The position numbers were made by a program, and so were the translations under genes. Shown here piece by piece: positions 24,201 through 33,391 of a stretch of 64,000 bases of DNA; the first letter of the stretch is position 1; every line of letters starts with the position of its first letter. The DNA comes from Harmothoe impar (Eukaryota > Annelida > Polychaeta > Phyllodocida > Polynoidae): contig OX381720.1 of NCBI GenBank assembly GCA_947462335.1, positions 43,941,152 to 44,005,151 of the forward strand. Direction: 5' to 3'. Below the pieces are notes generated by a model. The model saw nothing but the letters and a program-made list of their open reading frames with translations. It did not search any database and was not told the origin of the DNA.

Positions 24201-27052
24201 ACCAGACTGGAATATGTCCTGAAGTAACTGTGTCTGTTCTCCAATGGATTTCACAGACTCCATGCTACTTGTAGCCATTTCAGTGTCACCGGCAGACCGG
24301 CTTGACACGTGCAGATTCAGACCGTCTTGACTCTGAAATGCACAAATATAGATGTTTAGACTCGAGACAATACCCCTGCTAACAGGGTTTCAGTAGAGCT
24401 CAGTCAATTTCAAAATTGAAATATAAATAAATCATAAACGAGTAAAATGTAAACTTATAAATGAACATTCTACTCACCCTGCTACACACGACCTGCTTCT
24501 TCAAACGTGCCGCGCTAAACTGTCCACTTCCGGTTGTGTCTTCTCCCAGGTTCCCCGGCACTAAATGCAGTGCCGGTGAGTTGGAACAATGAATAATGAG
24601 AGCATACATTTTCACTGCCTCGAACATTTCACATCAGATATATCTAATTCATTAAAATATAGCTGATCTCCATACATATCTAGAGCATTTATAACCAACC
24701 CTTATAGCATAGTTGTTTTATCCAAGAATGCATTACTAAATTTGTCGTAATTTGTTCACAGTGCATTTGATGAATTTAATAAACACATGTTCTAGTGCGG
24801 GAGTTTCGAGTTTCAATAACTTGGCCCAAGAATTATGATATTTTAAGTCATATACAGGCTAAATTACAGCCCAAAAAGGGGGTGCGCCCTTACAGGGGTC
24901 AGCTGGTCGTCCTGTGGGCGCGCCCATTACTTAAGCTGGTACTGACGAGACAAGCACTGATAACAGCGGCCACATCGGTACCAGCTGTTACATAATGCAC
25001 CCAAAGAAATCTGCAGTGAAGGCAGGGAATTATCTCATTGGCTGGTAATGCATCCAGCTACACGCCTGTAAGGGGATGAGCACTGAATGCTTTAAATATG
25101 GTACTCACTTTTGACCTCAATGAGCATGTCCTGGGACAGTTTTTCGCCATTCATGGGGTCTGTGCCATTGTCCACTATGTATTTCTCTATGAGCCGTCGC
25201 TCGTAGATGGCACCAGACGCGGTGGACACCACCGGGTGTTCCGGCACCTCGTTGCTGACTGAAAACATACAAAAGTGGAGTATTAAACTATATGCATATA
25301 TTAAGACAGAGTTAGCGAGGAGCAATTTTTAAGAGCTATGGGGGGGGGGGGGAGACTTTTTCTTTACCCCTTCCCCTACCTCCCGGAGCAATCTAGAATC
25401 GGAGTGCGCGTGCCCCTTTGAAGCATAGGGCCCTAGTATTTTCTAGTACATACAAGGCTAGCTAGGGATGGCAGTGTTGCTGAAAACATTTTATTGACGC
25501 AGGCCAATTGGCATCTTACGCAGGCCATTTCAGTTTCACGCAGGCCATATGAATATTGATATTTATTAAAAGTGCCCATATAAACGTCATTATAACTGCA
25601 AAGAATTTTGAAAATATTTGAATATTAAACAACTTCACTAAAATTGCCCTAGCTTCACTTATAATTGACCGGTTTGAAAAATTCTTTCAGCAATATGAAG
25701 CTGGGATCATGGCAGGCCATTCTGGCCTGCGTCCTAAGGCCCTACGCCGTCCATTGTGATTCTACGCCGGCAAAAGCCGGCGTCATTTCGGCAACACTGC
25801 ATCGGATGGGCACGGCCTCACTGCCCACAGCACTACCGTATGGCGTATCTGTCACTAGTACATTTGTATTTGGGCAATTTCCACCTTGATGCTTTGATCA
25901 TTTTCCCTCTATGGAATATGATAGGATTTGCGATCTCATGTACAACAATTCACTGATTCTGAATATGTTGAGATTTCACTGTAGAGTGAAGCGTCTGTTC
26001 GATAAGCTCATTGATAAATTCTAAAGCTCTGGCCTGACACCAATCTTCAAAAAAGTTGTACTTTCCTCAATTCTTAACTAAATGATAAATTTGAAGCCAC
26101 AGTGCGAATCTGAAAATATCAACCACTATTTATTTGTGGTGAAAAAAAGAATATTCTGAAAATTTCATTCCCCCAACCCATTCTCATTTGCTCACGTAAT
26201 TCCCTAATCCCATCTCTACATGATTTAAACTTTTCCCTCAAAACGGGTGAAATTGGGCCGAGGGTTTGACATTTTTACCCTTCCCCCTACCTGTTGTTAC
26301 AAAATTAGCAACCCTGTAAACTCACAGTTACTCAGTTACTGTGATGGTCTGTCACTCTGTGTAGGGGGTCTGGATGGGGGGCAATTTCCCATGTTGATTT
26401 TAAGAAATAACCATGTCGCCCTGTGACCTGTCGATTTGAAGAAATAGCCATGTCACGATGTCGATTTGAAGAAATGTCCATGTCCCATGTCACTATCTCT
26501 AATATTCCTTATGTCGCATGTCACTAGGCCCAAAAACGGCCATGTCGAATTTAGTGGTCAATACCCATGGCCATTGTGTACAAGTTCAACTACAAGTGTA
26601 CAGAAGTCAGAAGTTCTGTCTTTTGCATTCATTTACCGGTACCCATTTACCAGTATCATCAATTATGTGATTTATTCTACGACTATACATATAAAAAATA
26701 ACCATATCGGGATCATAACAAAATCATCGTGTGTTACTCTAAATGTAAGCAATGGTGGGGGCTGGGTAGTAAGAGGTTTAGTTGAGAAAATCCAATCAAC
26801 AGTGGCAAACAACATCATGGTGGTGTGCGATAATAGGTGAAGTGGCGTGTTTCGGCCATTATCGCTCATGCCGGTTAGATTTGAATTCGAAATGCAATAA
26901 CAAATACTTCATGAACCATCACAGAATCTGGTATACATACTTATTAGAGGACATTTTACAAAACCACTTCGTTGCTACAAAATATAACGACTGGGAAATT
27001 TCAATAAAAACAAAGAAACGCGAACAAACTTACTCGCACAGCACAGCGCCAT
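15210..27052 (-). CDS. PRPF19: Pre-mRNA-processing factor 19 (U-box/WD40 E3 ubiquitin ligase)
   Basis: Twelve coding exons on the minus strand: 27052-27034, 25258-25109, 19273-19197, 18958-18901, 18634-18551, 18288-18218, 17832-17446, 17182-17027, 16682-16613, 16118-15963, 15749-15649 and 15413-15210. They join in frame to 1533 nt (510 aa; human protein 504 aa), and every junction has AG/GT. Exons 1-2 encode the U-box ([17 protein letters not shown]), exons 3-6 the coiled-coil tetramerisation region ([19 protein letters not shown]), and exons 7-12 the seven-bladed WD40 propeller ([33 protein letters not shown]). Prp19 is the core of the nuclear NTC/Prp19 complex, which activates the spliceosome by non-degradative ubiquitination, and it also acts in DNA repair. 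The 5' end is 238 bp from SELENOM. Intron 2 holds a DIRS element. Confidence 0.97.
19321..19438 (-). repeat. DIRS right inverted repeat with terminal extension
   Basis: 19368-19438 is a diverged inverted copy of the left repeat and keeps the block GAGAAGACACAACCGGAAGT. 19321-19367 is the right-end extension, found again only in the internal complementary region. The end lies 47 bp from PRPF19 exon 3. Confidence 0.8.
19546..19681 (-). repeat. DIRS internal complementary region
   Basis: 19546-19643 is the near-perfect complement of the right end (19321-19415) and 19638-19681 is the complement of the left end. The two pieces abut. With the right repeat they form a stem of nearly 100 bp around a loop of about 130 bp. 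Confidence 0.85.
19823..21094 (-). CDS. DIRS ORF3, tyrosine recombinase
   Basis: An open frame of up to 423 residues with the tyrosine-recombinase (phage-integrase-like) catalytic set: Arg in [10 protein letters not shown], the H-x-x-R box in [10 protein letters not shown], a Trp ([13 protein letters not shown]), and the nucleophilic Tyr in ARHYNKK near the C-terminus. In DIRS elements this enzyme replaces the DDE integrase and inserts a circular double-stranded copy. The start is uncertain because the frame opens at a non-ATG codon inside ORF2. The catalytic residues appear complete. Confidence 0.92.
   Translation of the reverse strand: MGRFTSLCFSTFQLGDACNQQSSSRQATQSRLGNSKLENKTLVHKTQEFSKASANNISKKKQSVTSRGTGRRTVGSIHRKSRVDYFAVIRDNLVHEQGCDKKTADFLMTSWVDGTQKVYNTYLHKWNTFCIINRVNMWRPTVFQVCKFIRSLDEKKLSFGAVNAARCALSVLLPTLENGNTIGKHYWVCQAVKAVYRKRPPVPKYPTFWDVSIVFNMLIKWGKNEFLSFEHLAKKLVILILLITGQRGQLIPALLLSELTWTDTGCARFQLKTLMKTAKLGQPLQVVVLEPYPKQELICVVKTLKAYVKASKGLRVKEIEGKIVKYDKLMLSFKSPNKPIGRNSVSRWVLWILKKAKIDKRFRAHSTRGAGTSKASTLGVGVNELLKYGSWRCEKTMARHYNKKVETKISGSSVAQAILNDVR
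20827..22728 (-). CDS. DIRS ORF2, reverse transcriptase-RNase H
   Basis: A 633-residue open frame. The RT part contains [27 protein letters not shown], the [14 protein letters not shown] block and the catalytic YIDD box, followed by [10 protein letters not shown]. RNase H begins around [10 protein letters not shown], with a later [11 protein letters not shown]. It copies the element's RNA into DNA. The frame has no ATG at its left limit (it opens at a TTG), so translation probably depends on a frameshift from ORF1, a downstream ATG or splicing. Its last 268 bp overlap the recombinase frame. Confidence 0.92.
   Translation of the reverse strand: MAQDLQFVHTPSNFIAGQTADYVEQWQSLTSDQWIINNVQGIIIPFTEEPIQLSVPFPYRLSKAEKLTVNAEIESMLLKGVIEEAVSEPGEWISNIFVVPKPDGAGRIILDLTQLNKLVEYQHFKMDSLNTAKELLVEDAFMASVDLKDAYYSFKIRVCDRKYLKFYWNHRFYQYTVLPNGLSCAPRVFTKLLAPVFSKIREAGGEAFYYIDDSFIMAPTELECYNTVKRLTALLDSLGLVVHPDKSVLKPTQKLKFLGFWLDSTKMEVSVSDPKIEKLQTECLKLLDADSPTIRQVAGVVGLMVSCTPGVDYGFAHVKALEREKNIALASRGYRYDSTMWVSNKAREDIFWWLENINGSVKKIRPDSPELYISTDASLKGWGACFGSKTSGGRWRKKEVKHINVMELMAILFALKCLRGIRNTHIHIRTDNTTALNYVKKMGGLRSIQCDIVARKIWHWAELRSNWITVSYIQGKLNVRADKASRVFKDNLEWKLHDRIFRRICKLFGTPNIDLFASRVNKKCPIYCSWKQDPDATYLDAFSLNWGGLQAYAFPPFSLVMRVINKAVQDKPHSLVLVTPNWKTRPWFTRLKSLAKRQLTISPKRNNLLPAGEQVDEQSVQFIGRVGLTISLL
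22746..24278 (-). CDS. DIRS ORF1, gag-like protein (510 aa)
   Basis: Start chosen at the first ATG (24278); an open frame extends upstream without ATG to about 24308. The first 200 residues are Ser/Arg/Asp-rich, including (KSTSSR)n repeats coded at 23650-23700. The middle is a plausible capsid-like helical region (residues about 230-420), and the C-terminus is basic and Q/N/Y/G-rich with YQNQN repeats and RGG motifs suited to RNA binding. No zinc knuckle was seen. ORF2 follows in another frame, with only about 18 bp between the stop and its open frame. Assignment rests on position and composition rather than on a recognised domain. Confidence 0.75.
   Translation of the reverse strand: MATSSMESVKSIGEQTQLLQDIFQSGQANDSQEMPHLSPEGTGRHSFNLADQDGGGSGAGDTGSSKDVAGYKKQEGPQGRRGRRRSRSPARSQSRDGSVTRYKDQDRHTSKEKDVRCSSRDRRSHSMSSEGSHVSRDDINRKRRRSRSHSNDSDVEDYARFKRFQRLKKKSRFSGDDHHHDDDSDVSTGSKKSTSSRKSTSSRKSTSSRKSKEKKKEKEDVFEGVKEGAFSGKAKEFIAKTNEAPRSPAVTKCLAALIDSMIVKNVDEKEAVELATKYPAPENIKNMLVPDLELSMKQRKDIEQHLKTGDIHVHITQDILLSALTAMMPVCELIINRGAEGDDELNTAGTELFDSCRLLAYANNNLVRRRREALRHKLLKEVADSVVTAPLGGKFLFGAKSKDNFVEKKQERRFVQEVMGPDKNDPKSQKKPQASSYRGGANRSRGTTHRGVFHRNQPFPPGTRVPYESYDPYKSYQKKNQNQSNYQNQNYQNQNYQNQNRGGYRGGKKS
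24518..24587 (-). repeat. DIRS left inverted terminal repeat
   Basis: The outer part (GTTCCAACTCACCGGCACTG inward to TGGGAGAA) recurs as a complement in the internal region at 19638-19681. The inner part (GAGAAGACACAACCGGAAGT) matches the right repeat at 19411-19436. Confidence 0.85.
24588..25108. other. remainder of PRPF19 intron 2
   Basis: AT-rich with a GC-rich patch at 24870-24990. No feature recognised beyond the exon-2 donor (minus-strand GTGAGTAC at 25101-25108). Confidence 0.5.
25259..27033. other. PRPF19 intron 1
   Basis: Holds a G run (25341-25353), an inverted-repeat element at 25472-25799, and at 26380-26500 a short tandem series in which GTCGATTTGAAGAAAT followed by CCATGTC recurs about three times at intervals of roughly 35 bp. 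No exon-like sequence was found. Confidence 0.5.
25472..25799. mobile_element. MITE with CAGTGTTGC termini
   Basis: Begins CAGTGTTGCTGAAA and ends with the complement of CAGTGTTGCCGAAA. The interior has repeated ACGCAGGCCA motifs and a GCCGGC palindrome. The termini resemble hAT-type MITEs, but I could not find an 8-bp target duplication. Confidence 0.5.
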
Positions 27053-27290
27053 CTTGTTTTACCGGCACGAGTTTGCGCACTCTCGGGCTTTGCTTTTGTA
27101 TTAGAAACTAACTTATATTTTCAAAACCAAGATCCCATTGCTTCTTGAATAAAAATAAAATCACTACCGGTCGTTTTAAAAACATTAAAAGAGCCATTAT
27201 CAAAACCACGTCATCGTTTACATTCGGCCGGTTTCGGCGGTACATGTCGTGTCAACACGCCAGAAGCAGACAGGGCCGCGAACCGACAAC
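27053..27290. promoter_or_regulatory. divergent promoter PRPF19 / SELENOM copy 1
   Basis: Only 238 bp separate the PRPF19 ATG (minus strand, 27052) from the SELENOM ATG (plus strand, 27291), so both start sites must lie here or nearly so. The segment has a CRE-like ACGTCA half-site near 27210, several ACCGG motifs and an A/T-rich centre, and no TATA box suited to either gene. Shared regulation is an inference. Confidence 0.75.
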
Positions 27291-30200
27291 ATGAACGGGT
27301 GGGCCAGTTTGGCCTTTTTGGCACTTTGTGTGTCAATTATAAGTGCAAGTGATGTCACTGACAAGACAGTTGTCAGTGCCCGGGTAGAGGTATGTATGAT
27401 TTCATCCTACAGAATTTAAAGTAAGATAATTAGCACGTCAGTAAGGGTTTGGGGGTGGTGTCTCAGCCACTCCTTCATTTCCAGTCAACTCCATGCAGGG
27501 CGCATGCAGGGCCCAGGCCCCGGGCCCTGCAGGGGGGGGGGGGGGGGGCACTTCATATATTTTGTATACACAGGTGTGCGGCTGGGAAGGGCACTTTTTG
27601 AGCAAAATCCCCCTCACCAAGGGTCTGCTTTTCACCAAAATCCCCCTCACCAAGGGTCAATTTTCACAGAAATCCCCCTCACCAAGGGTCACTTTTCAGA
27701 GATTTCAACAAAATCCCCCCAAAAAGGGTCACATTTTGCCAAAATTCTTTGCAACAAGGGTTACTTTTGACCAAAATTCGTACACCAAGGCCGACTCCTC
27801 GGGGAAAATTGCTAAAACCTAGGCACTTTTGTCCAAAATCCCCCTCAGCAAGGGTCACTTTTGACCAAAATCCCCCCCGGCATGAGTCACTTCTGACCAA
27901 AATCCCCCTCACCAAGGGTAAGGGTTGTCAAAGGGCAAGCTGCACACCCGTGTTTAGTCAATCTTAATGCCAAAAATAGAACATACCTGAGCAGATTCAG
28001 GTGCGGGAACCACAGTCTCCCAATCGTAACGGGAAGGTATACCAGAGTTGAGCATTCGGAGAGAAAGTGCCCTTTATGTAAGAGTGGTGACGTAGGAGAT
28101 GAATTTCATTACATCTTTCACTGCAGCGCCTTCGATCATGACCGATCAATCCTCTTCGCCAACAATATACCATCCCGCCCAAGCACTGTAACCATGGCAA
28201 ATCTCTTTAATAACAAAGACCCCATTGTCCTAAGTAACCTATCAAAATTTTGTGCTACAGTTATGGAAAGATTCAAACCCACAAAAAGGATACCACTTGC
28301 GAAAAAGGACAGGTCTAAGATAAAAGGATCTAAGCATAAGAAGACTGCACTAAATTAAAGCTCTGCCAATCCTGGTTAATTAATCAATAAGAGTGGTGCT
28401 ATTATCTCTTAATCATTATCTCTTTGTTTTCATTGTATCACACTGTCTTTGCACCCTTACTAGTCAACCTGGTGCTCATTGGTGCTGAAAAAGACAGAGA
28501 ATCTCTATATATTTATTGGTGCTGCCAGATGTACCTGGCCTATAGGAATCTGGAGCTATACCCTATGGGTCCGCCATTTTATATTTCGCTGGTTGAGGTT
28601 AAATCCACTGATAAGACATGCCACTATGGGTACACTTAGGGGACAAACAGGGGACAGACTTGTAACAGTCTTATCAGCTCTTATCAATGTGGGCTGCCGC
28701 AACCAGCTCCAGTCCCGACTAGGCCCTATACTACCTGATCAAAAGATAGAATGTTGTATATCTAATAACTTGCCAGTTCCATTAATTTTACCTAGTCAAA
28801 TATAGAGTTCGCAGACTATTAGTGTCTATCATGTAGATCTATGCATAACATAGAGTGTATTGTAAACCTCATAACTTTGTACCATAACTTTGTACACCAG
28901 TGATGCCATTGTAACTATCGGCTGAATCTGATTTTCTCTCTTATTTTCTTTCCTGTACCTCTCATGAGGATGTGAATAAACAAATTGAATTGAATTGTTA
29001 AAAAAATTTGAGTACCCCCCCCCCCCGGGGGGGCCGGGTGCAGGGGACACTTGCCAAGCACTGACTTGCAGTACAGAAAAAAAGAACATACCAAAACACT
29101 AAAGTTTTGTAGTTCAGCTCTGCCACTGCCACTGGCCTACGTAGCCCCCTTGGCCTCGGGCTTGGAGGTAGAGAAGAAGGCTCCCAGTGCCAGTCCCAGA
29201 GTGCCAGACTTACTGAGACTAGTCCTGGACCTACACCTGGGCCCTACAGGCTACACAGATTCTGTGTAGGGCCCAGGTGACTTGCAGAGTGTCTGTAGCC
29301 TACAGGGGTGCCTATTACGCCTATTTTTATTTAGTGTATAGGGCCTGGGTGTAGATCTAGTCCGCCAGCAACTTGAGTGTAAAGGGAGTGGTCATTATTT
29401 AAAGAGTATTTCTACAGGAGTCCGTGCTGGAACCTGGTGTTTGTCGATCCCAGCAGGTCCCAAGACCTTTTCTCTGAGTCTGATAGAAAGAACTTTTTTT
29501 TCCCTCACAAATTGAGGAGGTGCACATCTTGTCTACATGTATTTTGAGTTGTCATATAGGCCTATAATATTATAACATACTATGAATCGTATATTTATGT
29601 GCCAGCGTAAATGGCATTGGTTAAATGTATAAAATACCTATAGCAAAGAAAGATTTTTTTCTTAATATGAGTATTACAGAGAAATTAGCACTGTATCATG
29701 TGATCTGTTTTCCATTTCCTATTTGATTATATTTTGAACTATCATAATCCAAAGTAATTTGCAGATGGCGATAGAACAACATGTTCATCTGACCACCAAA
29801 CGGAAACTGATCACCGTAACATGCCATTTTCTTTATGTCTTCTACTTCCTAATATATTGAACTATTTCTATGCACGGTTATTTGCAGATATCAATAGAAT
29901 ATCTAGATCTGACACCTAACAGGTAGAAATCCCTTTAACAATATGGGGCGGAATTTTTCCGCCCCCCCCCCCCCCCCCGTGGGCCCTGTCTCTGAAGACG
30001 TGTCAATTTTTTTCTGGCCCATCCCCCTCAAGACGTGTCGGAATTTTTCCGGCTCCTCTCTAAAGGGGTCGACTCGAAATTTGTTTGCCCCTCCCCAACC
30101 CCCCCCCCCCCCCCCACTCCGTGGATAGATAATGACCACTCCCTAAGGCTAAGGTAGTGCAGGTAAGGGAACTGATCCATGAGGGAGTTATAATACCCTA

Positions 30201-33200
30201 TTGTCAGACTGCCTTAGTCCTGTATGCCTCCATACAACCATTAAAATATCCTCCCAGATGGTACCATTTTCCCTGCTGGCCACAGCATAGTTTGTCGGAA
30301 ACATGCCTCCCTTCCTCCAGTACATAAGTAGAGCCTATCCGACGGATTATGTGTATATTGTATAAGTAGACAATGGTCTGTGTGGTGCTCTAAATAGGAA
30401 GGGGGCAGGGGACTATAAAGATAAGGCAGCTGGTGACGGGCCATGGTGTCACGTTACACCATTAAACTCAACTCAGTAGCAGCATGGGGGTAGGGTCACC
30501 CTCACCCCGCCCCACCACCCTTTCATCCCTCGAAAAAAAATCTTACAATTTGGAATTCAGAATAATTATGTACATCTCTGGGTGATGTATGCACATGGTA
30601 GATCTCCTATACCTTTAAATTCGAGGAGTTGGGGTAAACATTTCATGCTGTAGTCAAACCGAAATTCAACCAACCACATGAATATCCCTGATGTTAAAAA
30701 CTCGGGATATATGTCACTTTAATAGTTCAACATTTAGAATAAGCAATGCCCATGTCACGATCCAGGGCTATTTCAAGTACCAGTATGGTAATTGGTATGG
30801 CAAAAATATGTAATCATGGAGATGGAGGGAAGGAGGTGGGGGCAGCAAACTAAATAACACTGTCGTAACTGGTACCAGGGACTGGGTGAGGAAGGTGGAA
30901 CATAAAGAGGTAATGGCAAGTATCACACAGACTCCATATGACCCCCCCCCCCCCCCCCGGCCGCCACCCGAGCCCTCCCCATAGACCGCTGGTGGAAACA
31001 GGACCATGTGGTGCCAGATCCATATCAGCACAGAGAATAATTGATGCACGTGGCAGTCGTTTTGGTATTGTGTAAATATCCTTGCTAACTATTATATTCA
31101 ACATTGTAAACACCTGACCCATTACCAATTTCCCCAATTAACAATTATATATGATTGACGTTAATTGGCCGATTAGGGCAATGTAAATGTGGGGCAGATG
31201 CAACTGTAATTTAATACATGAAGTTGAAACTTATCTGGTACCCCAATACTCTTTACACCAAGTACCAATTTAACATGGTAACAGATCTGTATGAAACACA
31301 TTATATATACATGGCATACATAAGATGTATCTGCATGACATGATTCAGGTAGGCATGTTCGGGTTTATACACCAACCTGTAACTAAAATGGACCTGGTCT
31401 GTACTACATAAATATTGCCACGTGTATCATATATCTCTGATCACAGAGGACATATGTACAGCTGATAAAATTATTAATTATGCCAGTCGTGTCAATGATA
31501 CCCTGGATCAAAGTCATTACTGCAGATAAATGTGTAGATGCCATCCGTACAGTAGGCCACACCCAGAAACAACAGGTGTGGGCGGGCATTGTGTGTGGGT
31601 GGGTGGGAGGGGGGGCGTAACTTTGATAATGTTTAATATTGACTGAACGGAAGCTTGATTTTGGGAATTTTGTCCATCAAACAATATTTTCATGAAATAT
31701 TCAGAACAGGGTTATTTCACAGGCAGCAATAAAAGGTGTGCCGATCTTGTGCAGTTTACAGAGAGTCCTGAGATCGATGTAAATCGCACTAGACTATTTA
31801 AATCTATGATCTCAAATCTATCACAGTGTGCCTAGATTTAAGCAACGCAAAATAAATTGTGAGCGGCTTATGTATGGTGCGGTATATGAATCTTAACGGT
31901 TTTGATGATTTGAATGGAATAGTAAATATGAGAGGTGTATCAAGGTTGTACATGTCATGTACCAATACTGTGGCGTGCCCATACCCTGTGGAGCTCCTTG
32001 TCTCGTGGAGTGCCTACATGCTTTGTGTATGTTGTGCATTACAGAGTGAATGATCAAAAGGATATTGACAGTGTGCAAAGATTGCACACCTGGACACACA
32101 ACCAATTACATTTACAGCCCATTACTAAGCATTAATTGAATTCATTTAATTCTTATCCATTGCAGAGCTGCACCGGATGACGTTTGAACCGCCTTCCGGC
32201 GGTGAAGAAGTTCATCAACGAGGACATCCCCCTGTTGTATCCTTCTATCAAGTTAAACCAAGATATATCTAAGTGTTATAGACATTTATTTTCAACTTGA
32301 CTTACATGCCAATATTAAAGGCATTTTTCTGAATTGACCAATTGTTATTCCATTAAATTGAATATTAATTGAACTCAATTATTCAGTTACTATGGGTTCA
32401 GGGTGTTTTATGTGCAAGTTGCCATAATTTATATACAAGAAACAAACCCCTGGTGTGGCTTATACACAATTGCAAGGTTAGGGAGTACAGGTTATACAAG
32501 GGGTTTTTAGAAGTATACTTTAGTACTAAACCAACCATAATCAGACCACAGGTGCAGGTTATACCATATTCTCCAAGTCTGGGTTATACAAGGAGTGTGG
32601 GTTGCCCGGAACTTGACAGAAGTCAAAATTTGCATTTAGCTTTTGTAGAATCCAGCCTTATTATCCTTGACCATAAACAGCCATAATGTTGAGTTCAAGG
32701 CCAAGCCGGGCGCCAACCCCGACCTGCTTCTACTTAACGCCGAGGGACATATTGTCGAGGTCAGTGTCACATAGAACAAAAATCACCATCCATTTAGTAG
32801 AAGTCTGACAGCCACTCGTGCCATATTCTTCACATCCTGAAATCATCGCCACTTTCCACAATGCAGTGATTGGTGTTATTACTGCTGGCAATATGCCAGC
32901 TGTGGTTGTGACTTATCAGAAGAGAATATACATATATTACTCTATAATCGTCAGTCAGTATGGAAAAAATACATATTCAAAACTGAAAATCAGGGTTTCA
33001 TATTTCTTGTTATAGTACAATAGACAAATCAATGATTCTTGGAAAGGCAACTGCAAGGAATATTATAAGTGAAATATTATTGAATTGTATTACTAGAGCT
33101 GAAATAAGATCCTGGTCCGATTTGACAGACAAAAATTATGTATCAGAAGATCATTTATAATTGATATGAATAAACAATTTAAAAAATATATATATATACA

Positions 33201-33391
33201 AATCAAAAGATAAATCTGCTACTGGGTAATATGTCTACTTCTGATTACAGCGCATTGACCTGAGTCCATTTGGTCTTGAGGAATGCAACGACCTGCTCAC
33301 CAAGAAGGGCTTCTACAAGAAGAACTACAAGGATGAGGAGGTTCCTGAGCAGTACCGCGAAGGGCCATACGCCGAGCGTGAGGAGCTATAA
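27291..33391 (+). CDS. SELENOM: Selenoprotein M, copy 1 (C-T-G-U)
   Basis: Exons 27291-27389, 32166-32236, 32681-32759 and 33251-33391, all with AG/GT borders and matching phases, give 129 aa (human 145 aa). An N-terminal signal peptide of about 18-20 residues precedes a Sep15/SelM thioredoxin-like domain. The redox motif C35-T-G-U38 has selenocysteine encoded by TGA at 32178-32180 (C-G-G-U in human). Further matches are RLNRLPAVKKFINEDIPLF, HNVEFKAKPGANPDLLLLN and GFYKKNYKDEEVPEQY. The protein ends R-E-E-L, a likely KDEL-type ER-retrieval signal. SelM is an ER-lumen thiol oxidoreductase linked in mammals to calcium and redox homeostasis. A SECIS sits in the 3'UTR (34092-34172). A TGA-as-stop annotation would wrongly truncate this gene. 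Confidence 0.96.
27390..28006. repeat. degenerate tandem array in SELENOM copy 1 intron 1
   Basis: From 27590 to 27930 a unit of about 28-35 bp, AAAATCCCCCTCACCAAGGGTC, recurs about ten times with variations. A GCATGCAGGGCC-rich palindromic patch and a G run (27532-27548) come first. It is comparable with the array at 4560-4920, suggesting one family. Confidence 0.6.
28007..28358 (+). pseudogene. LINE ORF2 C-terminal fragment
   Basis: An open frame without a start codon ends at TAA 28356-28358. It contains LPIVTGRYTRVEHSERKCPL followed by a C-x2-C...H-x4-C knuckle (CPLCKSGDVGDEFHYIFHC), the type found at the C-terminus of non-LTR retrotransposon polyproteins. About 600 bp of AT-rich 3' tail follows, ending near 29000 in AATTG repeats. 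The copy is strongly 5'-truncated. Confidence 0.6.
28359..32165. other. rest of SELENOM copy 1 intron 1
   Basis: Contains C runs (29015-29030, 29960-29980, 30095-30115, 30942-30960), a GC-rich inverted-repeat remnant at 29940-30145, and a short hairpin with arms ACCTGGGCCCTACA at about 29230-29280. I see no exon or conserved gene. The acceptor TTGCAG ends at 32165. Confidence 0.45.
32178..32180 (+). other. SELENOM: selenocysteine codon TGA, copy 1
   Basis: This in-frame TGA lies between GGA and CGT at residue 38, aligned with the Sec of SelM. The frame stays open through this exon and two more, and a SECIS is present downstream. Confidence 0.95.

Larger units (their letters stand above)
19321..24587 (-). 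mobile_element. full-length DIRS-type tyrosine-recombinase retrotransposon
   Basis: About 5.27 kb in PRPF19 intron 2, in the same orientation as the gene. Order on the minus strand: left inverted repeat (24587-24518), gag-like ORF, RT/RNase H ORF, overlapping tyrosine-recombinase ORF, internal complementary region (19681-19546), and right inverted repeat with its terminal extension (19438-19321). The internal complementary region joins a complement of the left end to a complement of the right end. This is the diagnostic DIRS architecture, used in the family for circular replication intermediates and recombinase insertion without target duplication. No methyltransferase domain was seen. All three frames are open, so the copy looks recent and possibly active. 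Confidence 0.92.

Noticed and set aside
29051..29280. Possible exon in SELENOM copy 1 intron 1
   Set aside because: GC-richer short ORF around a hairpin, without splice sites in register or family similarity.
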